Shown one piece after another: positions 1 through 9,700 of a stretch of 64,000 nucleotides of DNA. The position numbers and the translations under genes are program-made. Position 1 is the first letter of the stretch; each line of letters starts with the position of its first letter. Under the pieces are notes generated by a model. That model saw nothing but the letters and a program-made list of their open reading frames with translations, did not search any database and was not told where the DNA came from. The DNA is from Prescottella defluvii (GTDB lineage: Bacteria; Actinomycetota; Actinomycetes; Mycobacteriales; Mycobacteriaceae), in contig CP121458.1 in the NCBI GenBank assembly GCA_029690005.1, positions 1,860,001-1,924,000 on the forward strand, read 5' to 3'.

Positions 1-201
1 CCCCTCGGGCGTCGTGTTCGGGAATCGGCAATCGGGGTACGGACCGAGAGCTTCGCACCTAGGGTGGGGCTGTCTTCTCGTACGCCACGACTCGAAAACG
101 ACCACTCGAAACCGCTGCTGGAGGCCGGTCGATCATCGGGGGAGTTCGTTCGGCCGCACGACCGTCGGCCCCTCTGGGGCGGTGCGACGAAGGGTGTGTG
201 C

Positions 202-411
202 ATGATCACCGACTACATCGGTCCGAACGTGGGAACCAACGTCTTCGACAGCATCTGGCTCGCATGGCAACAGGGAGCGACGTTCGCCACCGGGTTCATG
301 AGCGGCCTGACTGCAGGCCTGCTCAACATCGTCACCAACATCGGCGAGGTCTCGTTCGGCTCGACCTTCAACAACACTGGTCCCGATGTGCTCCCGCTGG
401 TCCATCCCTGA
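202..411 (+). CDS. small hypothetical protein (69 aa)
   Basis: A 69-residue frame opens at an ATG just after a GTG-rich stretch. The product has a hydrophobic, glycine/alanine-rich middle (about residues 17-45, with ATFATGFMSGLTAGLLN) that could form one membrane helix or an amphipathic segment, and it ends in LPLVHP. No domain is recognised. It lies upstream of the DUF4229 gene in the same direction, with a 77-base gap. The upstream 200 bases contain no clear gene. A longer reading from base 64 is possible, but its first residues look non-coding (rich in Arg/Ser/Pro). Existence as a gene is only moderately supported. Confidence 0.4.
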   Translation: MITDYIGPNVGTNVFDSIWLAWQQGATFATGFMSGLTAGLLNIVTNIGEVSFGSTFNNTGPDVLPLVHP

Positions 412-488
412 CTTCCTTCGTGGCGCCGAACTGGGCATCGGGAGGATCCACCAGGGCCGGACACTCGTTCGATCGGTAGGCTGGCGGC

Positions 489-842
489 GTGAGTGATGCA
501 GCGCAGAATCGTCCTGACCAGGCCCGCGACGCGGGCAAAGCGTCCGCTGGGTCCGTGACGACGGGGACCCTCGTCCGCGACGTCGCCTTGTACTCGGTGG
601 CCAGGCTCGGCCTCGTGGTGATCCTCGCGGTCGTCATCCTGTTCGGCGGCAAGGCGTTCGGGGTCGACGTGCCGTTGATCGTCGCCGCACTGTTCGCCGT
701 TCTCATCGCGCTGCCGCTGTCGCTGGTGCTCTTCGCGAAGCTCCGCAAGAAGGTCAACCTGGATATCTCGGCGGTCGACGCGAAGCGTCGCGCCGACAAG
801 GCGGACCTGCATGCCAAGCTCCGGGGTGAGGACCGCCGGTGA
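489..842 (+). CDS. DUF4229 family membrane protein
   Basis: 117 residues from a GTG start. An N-terminal polar stretch of about 28 residues is followed by two closely spaced hydrophobic helices (roughly 33-53 and 60-80), then a basic tail ([28 protein letters not shown]). This is the layout of the actinobacterial DUF4229 family, found next to menaquinone and cytochrome-biogenesis genes; the function is unknown. The stop codon overlaps the start of the following PLP-enzyme gene, so the two are probably co-transcribed. Family assignment is by pattern recall, not a search. Confidence 0.7.
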   Translation: MSDAAQNRPDQARDAGKASAGSVTTGTLVRDVALYSVARLGLVVILAVVILFGGKAFGVDVPLIVAALFAVLIALPLSLVLFAKLRKKVNLDISAVDAKRRADKADLHAKLRGEDRR

Positions 843-1940
843 CGGCCGTCGTCGACCGTCGGGGGAGCCGGGCCTGGGTCGACAATGCCGTGCGCCTCAT
901 CGAGGCCGACGCCCAGCGCAGCGCGGACACCCACCTGCTTCGGTATCCGCTCCCGTCCGAGTGGAACGTGCAGCTGTATCTCAAGGACGAGTCCACGCAC
1001 ATCACCGGCAGCCTCAAGCACCGGTTGGCGCGCTCACTGTTCCTCTACTCGATCTGCAACGGCTGGGTCACCGAGAACACGACGGTGATCGAGGCGTCGT
1101 CGGGCTCGACCGCTGTCAGCGAGGCATACTTCGCGAAGCTCCTGGGGCTCGAGTTCGTCGCGGTCATGCCCGCGAGCACCAGCCCGGCGAAGATCGCGCT
1201 GATCGAGGCTCAGGGCGGCCGCTGCCACTTCGTGACCGACCCGTCGAGCATCTACACCGAGTCGCAGCGCCTGGCGGCCGAGACCGGTGGCCACTGACAT
1301 GGACCAGTTCACTCACGCTGAGCGGGCCACCGACTGGCGCGGCAACAACAACATCGCCGAGTCGATCTTCACGCAACTCCAGCAGGAGGATCATCCGATT
1401 CCGGAGTGGGTCGTCGTGGGTGCCGGCACCGGTGGCACCGGCGCCACGATCGGACGCTTCCTCCGCTACCGCAAGCACGACACCGGTCTGTGCGTCGTGG
1501 ACCCCGAGAACTCCGTCTTCTTCGACGCGTGGCAATGCAACGACTGCACCGCCACCTCCACGTCCGATCGGGGCTCCCGGATCGAGGGCATCGGCCGTCC
1601 GCGTGTGGAGCCGTCGTTCATCGGTCAGGTCGTCGACCGCATGGTCAAGGTGCCCGACGCGGGTTCGATCGCCGCGATGCGGCATGCCAGCACCGTGCTC
1701 GGTCGCAAGGTGGGCGGTTCCACCGGTACCAACCTGTGGGGTGCGTTCGGCCTGGTCGCCGAGATGCTCGCGCAGGGACGCAGCGGCAGCGTCGTGACGC
1801 TGCTGTGCGACGGCGGCGAACGGTACGCCGGCACGTACTTCGACGACGGCTGGGTGGCGTCCGAGGGAATCGACCTGTCCGGGCCGACGAAGGTGCTCGA
1901 GGAGTTCGCGCGCACCGGGCGCTGGACGGCTCAGCAGTAG
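839..1940 (+). CDS. cds1: PLP-dependent cysteine synthase/cysteine desulfhydrase (Cds1-like), reading frame interrupted
   Basis: The product resembles the cysteine synthase-like PLP enzymes of the Cds1 type (M. tuberculosis Rv3684, an L-cysteine desulfhydrase releasing sulfide, pyruvate and ammonia). The PLP lysine lies in TGSLKHR (near residue 62), followed by the SSGST phosphate/substrate loop, a glycine-rich GAGTGGTGA loop in the second half, and CDGGERY near the C-terminus. The frame breaks at 1295-1298: the first half ends in TGA, and the second half resumes one base later with [18 protein letters not shown]. Removing one base restores TAC-ATG and a continuous protein of about 366 residues. 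The start overlaps the DUF4229 stop by four bases. The break is probably a sequencing error. Confidence 0.75.
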
Positions 1941-1945
1941 CCGCC

Positions 1946-2009
1946 CGAAGGCCCGCCCGCCGCCACCTCGATCTCCTGGAGACGAGGCGGGTCGGCGGGC
2001 GGACCTTCG
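1946..2009. terminator. bidirectional hairpin between convergent genes
   Basis: Long imperfect stem-loop: arms 1946-1962 and 1993-2009 (CGAAGG-CCGCCCGCCG pairing with CGGCGGGCGG-CCTTCG), with a second inner CCACCTCG/CGAGGCGG pairing. It sits between the Cds1-like gene and the convergent small gene at 2030. No clean T-run follows, as is usual in GC-rich actinobacteria. Confidence 0.5.
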
Positions 2010-2029
2010 TCGGGACCGAGATCCCGAGA

Positions 2030-2329
2030 TCAGCCGCGAGAGACGACCTGCGACGCGATCGCGGTACCGGCGGCGACGACGCCGACGGACGGCCACGCGC
2101 CGATCTTCTTGGCCAGCGGGTGCGAGCCGCCGAACGCCGCGACGTAGGTTCCCAGCAGGGCTGCCGCGCGGCCCGGGCCCGAGCTCTTGGCCCAGTTGTA
2201 GGTGCAGACGCCGCCGACCGCCGCGAGGACCGCGCCACCGAGCTGACGGTTGCCGGTCTGCCGAGCGACGGTGTACCCGCCGACGAGTCCGGCGGCGGCG
2301 AGGGCGGAGGTGGCGGTCTTGTTCAGCAT
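2030..2329 (-). CDS. small hypothetical membrane-associated protein (99 aa)
   Basis: The ATG at 2329 is preceded by a GAGAG ribosome-binding site; the open frame extends further upstream but without a better start. The product begins MLNKTATSALAAAGLVGGYTVAR, which looks like a weak signal or membrane helix. It is rich in Ala and Gly, with a second hydrophobic stretch (AALLGTYVAAFGG) and a third near the C-terminus (SVGVVAAGTAIASQVV). This suggests a small inner-membrane protein with two or three helices. No family is recognised. It is convergent with the Cds1-like gene, with a shared hairpin between them. Confidence 0.6.
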   Translation of the reverse strand: MLNKTATSALAAAGLVGGYTVARQTGNRQLGGAVLAAVGGVCTYNWAKSSGPGRAAALLGTYVAAFGGSHPLAKKIGAWPSVGVVAAGTAIASQVVSRG

Positions 2330-2513
2330 GGTGACTCTCTCCCGTTGGAATCGTGGTGTCCTTCGATTCGAGGCTAACCACGCCGGAGGGGTGTGTGTCG
2401 CGCGGCCCACATGAGAATGCTCACGCCCCGTTTCTCGCTGGCCGGGAAATGTCGTGTGCGAGTGCGCCAGTGGGCTCGATCATCGGTGCGTGCCCGCATC
2501 TCGAGGAGGAGCC

Positions 2514-3365
2514 GTGTCGTCAGAACCCGCGCTGTCCGCGCAGTCGTCCCGTCCAGCGTTTCGCCCTGGACCCCTGCTCCCGGGTAAACGGGCCGTCGTC
2601 ACTGGGGGTGCGCACGGGATCGGCGCGGCCATCGCCCGGTCGTTCGCCGCGCACGGCGCCGCCGTCCTGGTCGCCGACGTCGACGCCGACGCGGCGCGCA
2701 CTCTCGAATTCGATCCTGCCGCAGGCGGTTCGATCGAGGTCGTCGCGTACGACGTCCTCGAGTCGTCGGTGCCGGCACGGATCGTGGAGTTCGCGCCCGA
2801 CGTCCTGGTGAACAACGTCGGTCACTTCCTGCGCCCGCCCCGGCCGTTCGCCGAGCAGGATCCCGAGTTCTGGGCGCAGGTCGGCGGCATCAACCTCGAT
2901 CACGTCCTGCGGCTCACGCACGCCGTGCTGCCCGGCATGGCGGAGCGCGGACGCGGGGGTTCGATCGTGAACCTCACGACGGTCGAGGCGCACCGCGCGA
3001 TCCCCGGGCACAGCGTGTACGCGGCGTACAAGGCCGCGGTGACACAGTTCAGCCGCAGCCTGGCGGTCGAGGTCGGCCGGATCGGGGTCCGGGTCAACGC
3101 GATTGCGCCGGATCTCATCGAGTCCGTCCAGGTGCCGTACACCGAGTGGTTGTCGGAGGAGGAATGGGCCAAGTGGCCCACGTGGGCGCCGCTGGGTGGG
3201 CCCGGCCAACCGGACGACGTCGCCGGTGCCGCGTTGTTCCTGGCGTCCGACCTCGGGCGCTACACCACCGGAACCACGGTCCACGTCGACGGCGGCACCT
3301 TCGCGGCGGGCGGCTGGTTCCCGAAGCCGGAGGGCGGGTGGACCAACCGCCCGCGCAATCCCTGA
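2514..3365 (+). CDS. short-chain dehydrogenase/reductase (SDR)
   Basis: 283-residue classical SDR using NAD(P)H. It has the nucleotide-binding TGGAHGIG motif near residue 31, the NNVGH structural motif, a serine-containing SIVNLTTVE strand, and the catalytic YAAYK (YxxxK) motif. The C-terminal part has GRYTTGTTVHVDGG, typical of the fold. GTG at 2514 was chosen because GAGGAGGA lies just before it; an upstream in-frame start would add 20 residues without homology value. The substrate is unknown. In mycobacteria an SDR (Rv0547c) lies in the same menaquinone neighbourhood, which may be the counterpart, but this is inference from synteny. Confidence 0.85.
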   Translation: MSSEPALSAQSSRPAFRPGPLLPGKRAVVTGGAHGIGAAIARSFAAHGAAVLVADVDADAARTLEFDPAAGGSIEVVAYDVLESSVPARIVEFAPDVLVNNVGHFLRPPRPFAEQDPEFWAQVGGINLDHVLRLTHAVLPGMAERGRGGSIVNLTTVEAHRAIPGHSVYAAYKAAVTQFSRSLAVEVGRIGVRVNAIAPDLIESVQVPYTEWLSEEEWAKWPTWAPLGGPGQPDDVAGAALFLASDLGRYTTGTTVHVDGGTFAAGGWFPKPEGGWTNRPRNP

Positions 3366-3396
3366 CGGTCGCGACTCGCGGCGCCGACCTCGGTAG

Positions 3397-3420
3397 ACAA
3401 CTTACGGTTCCGTAGGTTGT
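3397..3420. promoter_or_regulatory. palindromic operator, TetR-type, upstream of the acyltransferase gene
   Basis: A 24-base near-perfect palindrome with half-sites ACAACYTACGG separated by two bases (one mismatched pair). It lies 44 bases before the acyltransferase ATG. The size and symmetry fit operators bound by TetR-family repressors. No regulator gene is adjacent, so the cognate protein is unknown. Confidence 0.55.
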
Positions 3421-3463
3421 GTACCGTGGTCGGGGGTGGGGAGATCCGAAGGAGAAGCTCGCC

Positions 3464-4201
3464 ATGACCCGGCCCGAAGTCACGCTCGACAACTACGAGG
3501 ACGTCTACCGCTTCTACCTTGACCATCAGCAGAACCGGTTGCTCGCCAAGGCCGCGTACGCCGCGCTGAGCGCGCGCTTCCGTCCGCAGGTCCGATACGC
3601 CGCCGGTGCCCGGGACGGAATCCGGGGATTGCTCGCGTCCGGGACGCCACTCATCGTCGTCGCGAATCACCTCAGTGACCGGGACCAGTACACGCTCGCC
3701 GCGACCGCCTGGCAGACCCCGCTGCGCCGAGCGATCGGACGGACGAGGGTTCTGGCGAAGGACGAGCTGTTCGCGGAACCGGGTCTGCGCCGCAAGGTCG
3801 ACTTGATGGGCTCGATTCCGGTGTTCCGCAGCAAGAACCACGGTCTGCGGGCCGTCGCCGAGGCGGGCCGCCGCATGATGGACATCTCGGCCGAACGCCT
3901 CCGCCGCGGTGACGTCCTCGCGATCTTCCCGGAGGGCACCTGCAACGAGGGCGATCCGACGCGCCTTCAGCAGATCAACAGCGGAGTCGGACATATCGCG
4001 GTCAAGGCGCGCAAGCTCGGGGTGGAGCCGGCACTGCTGAGCATCGGAATCAGCTACGGGCCGAACGTGGACACCGGTCGAGCGGCGGACGTCTACGTCG
4101 GCGAACCGGTCGTGGACCTGCCGGTGAAGCCGATGGACGTCACGAAGGTGGTCGCGGATCGGCTCCAGGCCGCGGTCGACGGGGCGGTCGCGGGACGGTG
4201 A
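3464..4201 (+). CDS. 1-acylglycerol-phosphate acyltransferase family protein (PlsC-like)
   Basis: 245 residues from the ATG at 3464, preceded by AAGGAGAAG. The acyltransferase catalytic motif is NHLSDRD (H-X4-D), near residue 67. The glycerophosphate-binding FPEGT motif is near residue 147, with IPVFRSKN between them. No transmembrane helix is obvious, so it is likely a soluble or peripheral member of the lysophospholipid acyltransferase family. The usual reaction is transfer of a fatty acyl group from acyl-CoA or acyl-ACP to a lysolipid or related acceptor; the acceptor here is not known. A strong palindrome sits in its promoter region, suggesting repression by a TetR-type regulator. It is convergent with the gene at 4206. 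Confidence 0.85.
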   Translation: MTRPEVTLDNYEDVYRFYLDHQQNRLLAKAAYAALSARFRPQVRYAAGARDGIRGLLASGTPLIVVANHLSDRDQYTLAATAWQTPLRRAIGRTRVLAKDELFAEPGLRRKVDLMGSIPVFRSKNHGLRAVAEAGRRMMDISAERLRRGDVLAIFPEGTCNEGDPTRLQQINSGVGHIAVKARKLGVEPALLSIGISYGPNVDTGRAADVYVGEPVVDLPVKPMDVTKVVADRLQAAVDGAVAGR

Positions 4202-4205
4202 CCGC

Positions 4206-4535
4206 TCACCGGGTCGCGGCCCGGTAGGTCTCGAAACAGCCGTCAGTGAAACGCTTCTGGTCGAGTTCGCCTACCTGGATGACGCCGCCCCGGTACCAGA
4301 TCTGGGTATCCGCGGACAGTTGCGCGCCCGTGCTGCACCACTGGTGGATCTGCTGATCGCTCGGGTCGTGCGTGGCGTACTGGTTGTACATCACGGCCTG
4401 GCTGTCGCCGTACTCGCGGCCCGCTGTAGCCGACGCGTCCGCCAGATGGGTGAGCTGCGAGGACAGGAACCCGACGACGACCAATGGCATGGCGGCGGCA
4501 AGCGCCGTCCACCAGTTGACGCGGCAGACGGTCAT
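4206..4535 (-). CDS. membrane-anchored exported hypothetical protein
   Basis: 109 residues. A short basic start is followed by a hydrophobic segment (about residues 9-27, WTALAAAMPLVVVGFLSSQ), then a polar domain with two cysteines (HQWCSTGAQ and DGCFETYRAATR) that could form a disulfide outside the cell. This suggests a type II membrane or secreted protein. No family is recognised. The gene is convergent with the acyltransferase and divergent from the pyrophosphatase-like gene. Confidence 0.65.
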   Translation of the reverse strand: MTVCRVNWWTALAAAMPLVVVGFLSSQLTHLADASATAGREYGDSQAVMYNQYATHDPSDQQIHQWCSTGAQLSADTQIWYRGGVIQVGELDQKRFTDGCFETYRAATR

Positions 4536-4647
4536 GTCGCGAGCCTAGTGGAGGGATGCGCGGATTGTCCTCGTTCTCCTCGTAATTCGCCTCGAGGTTC
4601 CCTGATGTTTCCGGCTGCCGTCGTCGGTTTCGTGGGACGCTGGAAAC

Positions 4648-4999
4648 ATGTACACGAACCTGGCGGCGTACTTCGCGGCACTCGATCAGTTGGTCCGCAA
4701 GGCGCCGCTGCGGATCGACCGCCCGCGCGGCAGCGCGCATCCCAGGTTCCCGGAGGTGGTCTACCCCTGGACTACGGGTATCTCAGGACACCGCCGGCGG
4801 GGACGGCGAGGGCGTGGACGTGTTCCGTGGCTCGGCCGACGGCGCGGGTGTCGTGGGGGTCGCCCTCACCGCCGACCTGACGAAGCGGGACGTGGAGGTC
4901 AAGATTCTGCTGGCCTGTTCGGAGGACGAGATCGACCTCATCGAGCACTTTCTGCACGAGCGCCTTCGATTGAACGCCGCCGTCGTCCGGCGGCCGTGA
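4648..4999 (+). CDS. inorganic pyrophosphatase-like protein, short, reading frame interrupted twice
   Basis: The frame starts MYTNLAAYFAALDQLVRK and reaches PEVVYP, then breaks in a C-run (4764-4767) and again at a GG (4786-4787). Adding one C and one G restores VVYPLDYGYLRDTAGG followed by DGEGVDVFRGSADG and the final KILLACSEDEIDLIEHFL. YPLDYGYL and the D-x-E-x-x-D acidic cluster are the substrate and metal-binding signature of family I soluble pyrophosphatases (PPi + H2O to 2 Pi). The restored protein is only about 117 residues, against about 160-180 for housekeeping enzymes, so it is a minimal relative and its activity is uncertain. Both breaks look like homopolymer sequencing errors. Confidence 0.65.
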
Positions 5000-5053
5000 C
5001 GGGCCGGACGGTGCCGACACCCGCGGCCGGAGACTTCGTGCCAGCATGAATGC

Positions 5054-5434
5054 ATGACATTCGTGATACGCCTGGCGATCAACGCGATCGCCATCTGGCT
5101 CGCCTCGCAGTGGGTGAGCGGCATCGAGATCGCCTCCTCGGGCAAGGGGACCGGCAGCGACGTGCTGATCATCCTCGGCATCGCCCTGCTCTTCACCGTC
5201 GTCAACGCGTTCGTGAAGCCTATCGTCCAACTGCTGTCGCTGCCCCTGCTGATCCTCACGCTCGGCCTGTTCACGCTCGTCATCAACGCGCTGATGCTGT
5301 TGCTGACGTCGTGGATCAGCTCGCAGACCGAGTGGGGTCTGAGCGTGGACGGCTTCTGGACCGCGGTATGGGGCGCGCTCATCATCTCGCTCGTGAACAT
5401 CGTGCTCAGCGCTCTCGTTCCGGACAAGAAGTGA
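5054..5434 (+). CDS. phage-holin-superfamily-IV-like membrane protein (YvlD type)
   Basis: 126 residues, almost wholly hydrophobic, with four predicted helices (about 4-22, 37-58, 66-92, 108-122). The central motif FTVVNAFVKPIVQLLSLPLLILTLG with VINALML is diagnostic of the PF04020 (YvlD/holin 4-2) family of small inner-membrane proteins. These occur across bacteria outside prophages, and their role is not defined. Nothing phage-like surrounds it. It ends one base before the VOC gene, with which it is probably co-transcribed. Confidence 0.8.
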   Translation: MTFVIRLAINAIAIWLASQWVSGIEIASSGKGTGSDVLIILGIALLFTVVNAFVKPIVQLLSLPLLILTLGLFTLVINALMLLLTSWISSQTEWGLSVDGFWTAVWGALIISLVNIVLSALVPDKK

Positions 5435-5435
5435 G

Positions 5436-5785
5436 ATGACGATCAGGCGGGTCGTGCCCGACATCCACGTACGTTCCATCGACGACAGCCGGGACTTCTA
5501 CGGGGCGCTCGGGTTCGTCGAGGTGATGGACCAGGGGTGGGTGACCACGATGGCATCGCCGTCGAATCCCACTGCCCAGGTGACGATCATGGGCGAGGAC
5601 GCGACGGCGTCGCAGAACCCCGACATGAGCATCGAGGTGGACGACGTCGACGCCGTGTACCGGACGATGGTCGCGCGCGGCGCGACCATCGTCCACCCGC
5701 TACGGGACGAGGAGTGGGGCGTGCGCCGGTTCTTCGTCCTCGACCCGGACGGCCGTGTCGTGAACGTGCTCGGCACCGCGCCTGA
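5436..5785 (+). CDS. VOC-family (glyoxalase/dioxygenase fold) protein, stop displaced by a likely frameshift
   Basis: The frame begins MTIRRVVPDIHVRSIDDSRDFYGALGF and runs through VTTMASPSN, PDMSIEVDDVDAVY, GVRRFFVLDPDGRVVNVLG, the usual order of a single VOC domain of about 115 residues. In the given frame it continues without a stop to 6272 through the antisense of menA, which is implausible. A TGA at 5783-5785 becomes in-frame if one C is added to the CC just before it. I therefore end the gene there. The metal ligands are not clear, so catalysis cannot be assigned; VOC proteins include glyoxalases, resistance proteins and dioxygenases. The gene is convergent with menA. Confidence 0.7.
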
Positions 5786-5813
5786 GCGGCAGCGTGTTTC
5801 GCGGCGTCCGGGC

Positions 5814-6682
5814 TCAGCCCAGACCGAGTGCCAGTCCGGTGGCCGCGGCCCACACCAGCATGGACTGACCGGTGATCGCGAGCGCCGGGATCAGTGCCGG
5901 GCCGTTGCCCCGCTGCGCACCGGGGCGTTCGCACGCAGTGCGAGGGGTAGCGCGATCAACCCGACCAGCGCCCACGGCGTCCGCGCGACGAGCGCGAGCG
6001 TCATCACGAACGGCACGATCACCAGCACCAGGTGCAGCGTGCGGGTGCGTGCGTCGCCGAGTTTGACTGCGAGCGTGATCTTCCCGGACTCGGTGTCGGT
6101 CGGGATGTCGCGCAGGTTGTTCGCGACGAGGACTGCGCTCGAGAACGAGCCCACCGCGATCGCGGCGAGCAGACCGGCCCAGTCGACGCGGCCGGCCTGG
6201 ACGAACTCGGTACCGAGTACCGCCACGAGTCCGAAGAACACGAACACCGCGATCTCGCCGAATCCGCTGTAGCCGTAGGGCTTCTTCCCGCCCGTGTAGT
6301 ACCAGGCACCCACGATGCACAGTGCACCCACCAGGATCAGCCACCACGCCGAGACCAGTGCCAGGACGACACCGGCCACCGCCGCCACCGCGAAGCAGCC
6401 CATCGCGGCGGCCTTGACCGCAGCGGGCGAGGCCAGCTTGGAGCCGACGAGGCGAAGCGGACCGACCCGCTCGTCGTCGGTGCCGCGGATGCCGTCCGAG
6501 TAGTCGTTGGCGAAGTTCACGCCGACGATCAGCGCGAGCGACACGACCAGTGCGAGCAGCGCCTTCCACCACACCGCACCGCCGAGCGACGCCGCGGCGC
6601 CGGTACCGGCGAGGACGGGAGCGATCGCATTCGGGAGGGTGCGCGGGCGAGCGCCCTCGATCCACTGGGACACAGAAGCCAT
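5814..6682 (-). CDS. menA: 1,4-dihydroxy-2-naphthoate polyprenyltransferase, reading frame interrupted
   Basis: UbiA-family membrane prenyltransferase that attaches the polyprenyl tail to 1,4-dihydroxy-2-naphthoate, giving demethylmenaquinone. The first aspartate-rich motif is [12 protein letters not shown] and the second is [14 protein letters not shown]. About eight hydrophobic helices follow the [22 protein letters not shown] start. The frame breaks at the CCCC at 5908-5911 (GGGG on the coding strand); adding one base joins [12 protein letters not shown] to [15 protein letters not shown] and gives about 289 residues. It belongs with menB, C, D, E, G, J in this window. The break is most likely an assembly error, because the gene is needed for respiration. 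Confidence 0.9.
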
Positions 6683-6751
6683 GTGCCGATCCTTTCACCT
6701 CGGCCGAATCGGGTGGCCGTGCGGTCGGCTCCTCCCATAGGCTGGGCGCCG

Positions 6752-9700
6752 GTGCAACCCGTGACGAGCGTCCCCGAAGACCAGGCACCCACAGAGCCGC
6801 CGGTCGAGGTGGCACTGCTGGGTGACGTCGCCACACGCCGCGACGGGGTCCTGGCGCCGTTGGCCGGCCCCCGCGCCCGCAGCCTCCTCGTCGCACTCGC
6901 GCGCCGCCCCGGGCGCAGTCGCAGCGCGGCCGCACTCGTCGAGGACGTGTGGGGTGACGCTCCGCCCAGGTCGCCGACGAATGCACTGCACACCCAGATC
7001 TCCCGGCCGCGGTCCGCGCTGCCCGACGGTGTCATCGAGGTCGGCCCGGCCGGATACCGACTGTTGCTCGAGCCCGAACAGGTCGACCTGGCCCGGGCAC
7101 GAATGCTCGTGCGCCAGGCAGGGCAGTGCCACGCGGACGGCGACCAGCAGGGCGCCCTCGAAGCGGTCCGGCAGGCCCGCGCACTCTGGCGGGGTGACCC
7201 GGCGCGGACCTGCCCGAAGGGAATCTTGCGGACGATCTGGCGACGGAGGCGGCAGCCCACAGGGGCGCGCTCGACGCGGTCGAACTCACGGCGCTCGTCG
7301 CCGCCGGTGCATACGACGACGCGCTGCCGATCGCGCGCTCCGCAGCGGGTGCGTCCACACTCGACGAGGGGAGGCACGCGCTGCTCATGGAGCGCCTGCA
7401 CGGGGTGGGACGGTCCAGCGAGGCGCTCGAGGTGTTCGCGGGGCTGCGCGGCCGGCTGGCCGACCGACTGGGTGCGGACCCGTCCGCGCGGCTGATCGAT
7501 CTCAACGCCACCATCCTGCGCGGCGATCAGGGCACCCGCGCGCAGGCCGGGGACGGCGTCGCGGGCGACGAACCCGAGCCCGCGGGTCGCATCTGCCGAC
7601 CGTCATCGGGCTCCGGGCCGCGCCCAACCAGCTCCTGGGACGGAAGACCGACCTGGCCGCGCTCGAACTGCTCCTCGAGTCGTCGCGTGTGGTGACGGTC
7701 CTCGGACCCGGCGGCACCGGCAAGACCCGGGTGGCGCACGCGCTCGGTGGCGAGGTCTCGACGCGGATGCCGGTCGCGCTCGTCGAACTCGCCCCGTTGC
7801 GCAGCGGGGAGGACCTGATCGCCGCGATCAGCGGCACACTGGGGCTGAGCGAGGCCGACCTGGCTCCCGGTGGGCTCACCCGCACCCGCATACACGACGC
7901 ACGCCAGCGGTTGCGGGACGCGTTGTCGACCCGACCGTCGCTGCTCATCCTAGACAACTGCGAGCACCTCATCGACGACGTCGCCGAGGTGGTGTCGGAC
8001 CTGATCGCGGCGAGCCCGCACCTGACCGTCCTCGCCACCAGTCGCGCTCCGATGGCGATCACGGCGGAATCGGTGTACCCGTTGCCGCCGTTGGCGATCC
8101 ATGAAGACGGATCGCCCGCGATCGAACTGTTCCGGGCGCGCGCCCTTGCCGTGCGGCCCTCGGTGCGTCTCGATCGCGGCGAGGTGGAGCGGCTCTGCCG
8201 GACTCTGGACGGTCTCCCGCTCGCGATCGAACTCGCCGCGGCGCGGGTCCGCACGCTGAGCGTCGAGGAGATCAACGCCCGACTCGTCGACCGTTTCGCG
8301 CTGCTGCGCTCGGGGACCGCACGTCGCCGGAAAGACACCGCACGCTGCGGGCCGTGATCGACTGGAGTTGGAACCTGCTCGAGGAGCCGGAGCGTGCAGC
8401 CCTGCGCCGGCTGTGCCGATTTCCCGGCGGTTTCACGTCCGAAGCCGCTCTCACGGTTGCGCAGTGGGGTGAGGTCGTCGACGTGGCCGACGCCCTCGAG
8501 GGGCCTGGTGAACCAGTCGATGCTGTCGGTCGTCGAACCGGCCGAGGGTGCCGACGCGGTGGCGTTGCGCTACCACATGCTCGAGACCGTCCGGGAGTTC
8601 GGCGAGGATCAGTCGGACGGTGACGAGACCGCCGAGGTGCGTGCCCGAACCGTCGCCTGGGCGGAGCATTTCTCTGAGAAGTGTTCCACGACTTCATGTC
8701 CGGTCGGCAGGTCGCGGCGGCGCATCGGGGGAGGCGGAGCACGACAACCTGCTCACCGTGCTGCGATTCGCACTGTCGGAGAAGCTGGTTCGCACCGCCT
8801 TGACGGTGTTCCCGGTGCTCGGTGGCATGTGGTCACTGAGGGGCGCGCACTCGGAGGTCTTCACGTGGACACCGCGCGTTCTCGAACTCGACGATTCGGG
8901 GCTGACCCCGAGGACGTCCCCGGCGATCACCTGGCGTCGACGTACATACTGGCCGGCGCTCACATGGCGATGGGAGGGAACCTGCGCACGGTCGCGATCG
9001 CTCGCACGCGTCTGCGTCGACTGCTCGCCACCCGCAGCGATCTCAGCGAGTCGTCGCGAGTCAACGCGACGCTGATGCTGGTGCCCGCTTCCGGGCGTGG
9101 CCTGCCGCGGGCGCTCGCGACGGCGGTCCGCTCCACTGATCCAGGGGCACGCAGTTCTGCGTTGATGGCGCGCTCCAACCTCCGGGAGAACAACGGCGAC
9201 CTGTTCGGCTCGGAGTCCGACGCCCGACGGGCGCTCGACCTCGCCGAGCACTCCAACGACAGTTGGGGTCTGGCGATGGTGTGTCAGCACCTGGGCAGCC
9301 TGTGCGCGCAGTCCGCGCGGTACGACGACGCAGTCGACTACTACCGGCGTTCGGCGGACGGGTTGTGGGAACTGCACCTGTACGACGAGAGCCTGCAGGT
9401 GCGGGGCTTCATGGTGGCTGCGCTGGTCGGGGCCGGCCGGATCGCCGACGCCCGGGCCGAACTCGCGACGCTCGTCCCGATGTACTCGAACGGGCCGAGC
9501 AACAGAACGAACAACGAGGACACGCACAACCAGGCGTCGCTGTCGGCGAGCACCGCGGAAGCGGATCTGGCCGTCGGCGAGATGGATCGGGGGCTGGCGG
9601 AGTACCGGCGTGCGGTCGGGCACGCCGGCGGCCTCGTGGGCGAGTTTGCCGCCGATCCGTTCGAGATCATGGTGGCTGCGTCGGCTGTGGACGCGCACGT

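Noticed and set aside
5054..5434. Phage holin-like gene as evidence of a prophage
   Set aside because: The family (YvlD/PF04020) is widespread in chromosomes, and no other phage gene, integrase or attachment site is nearby.
5786..6272. C-terminal extension of the VOC protein into menA antisense
   Set aside because: The VOC domain is complete by about residue 115, and a nearby TGA is one base out of frame.
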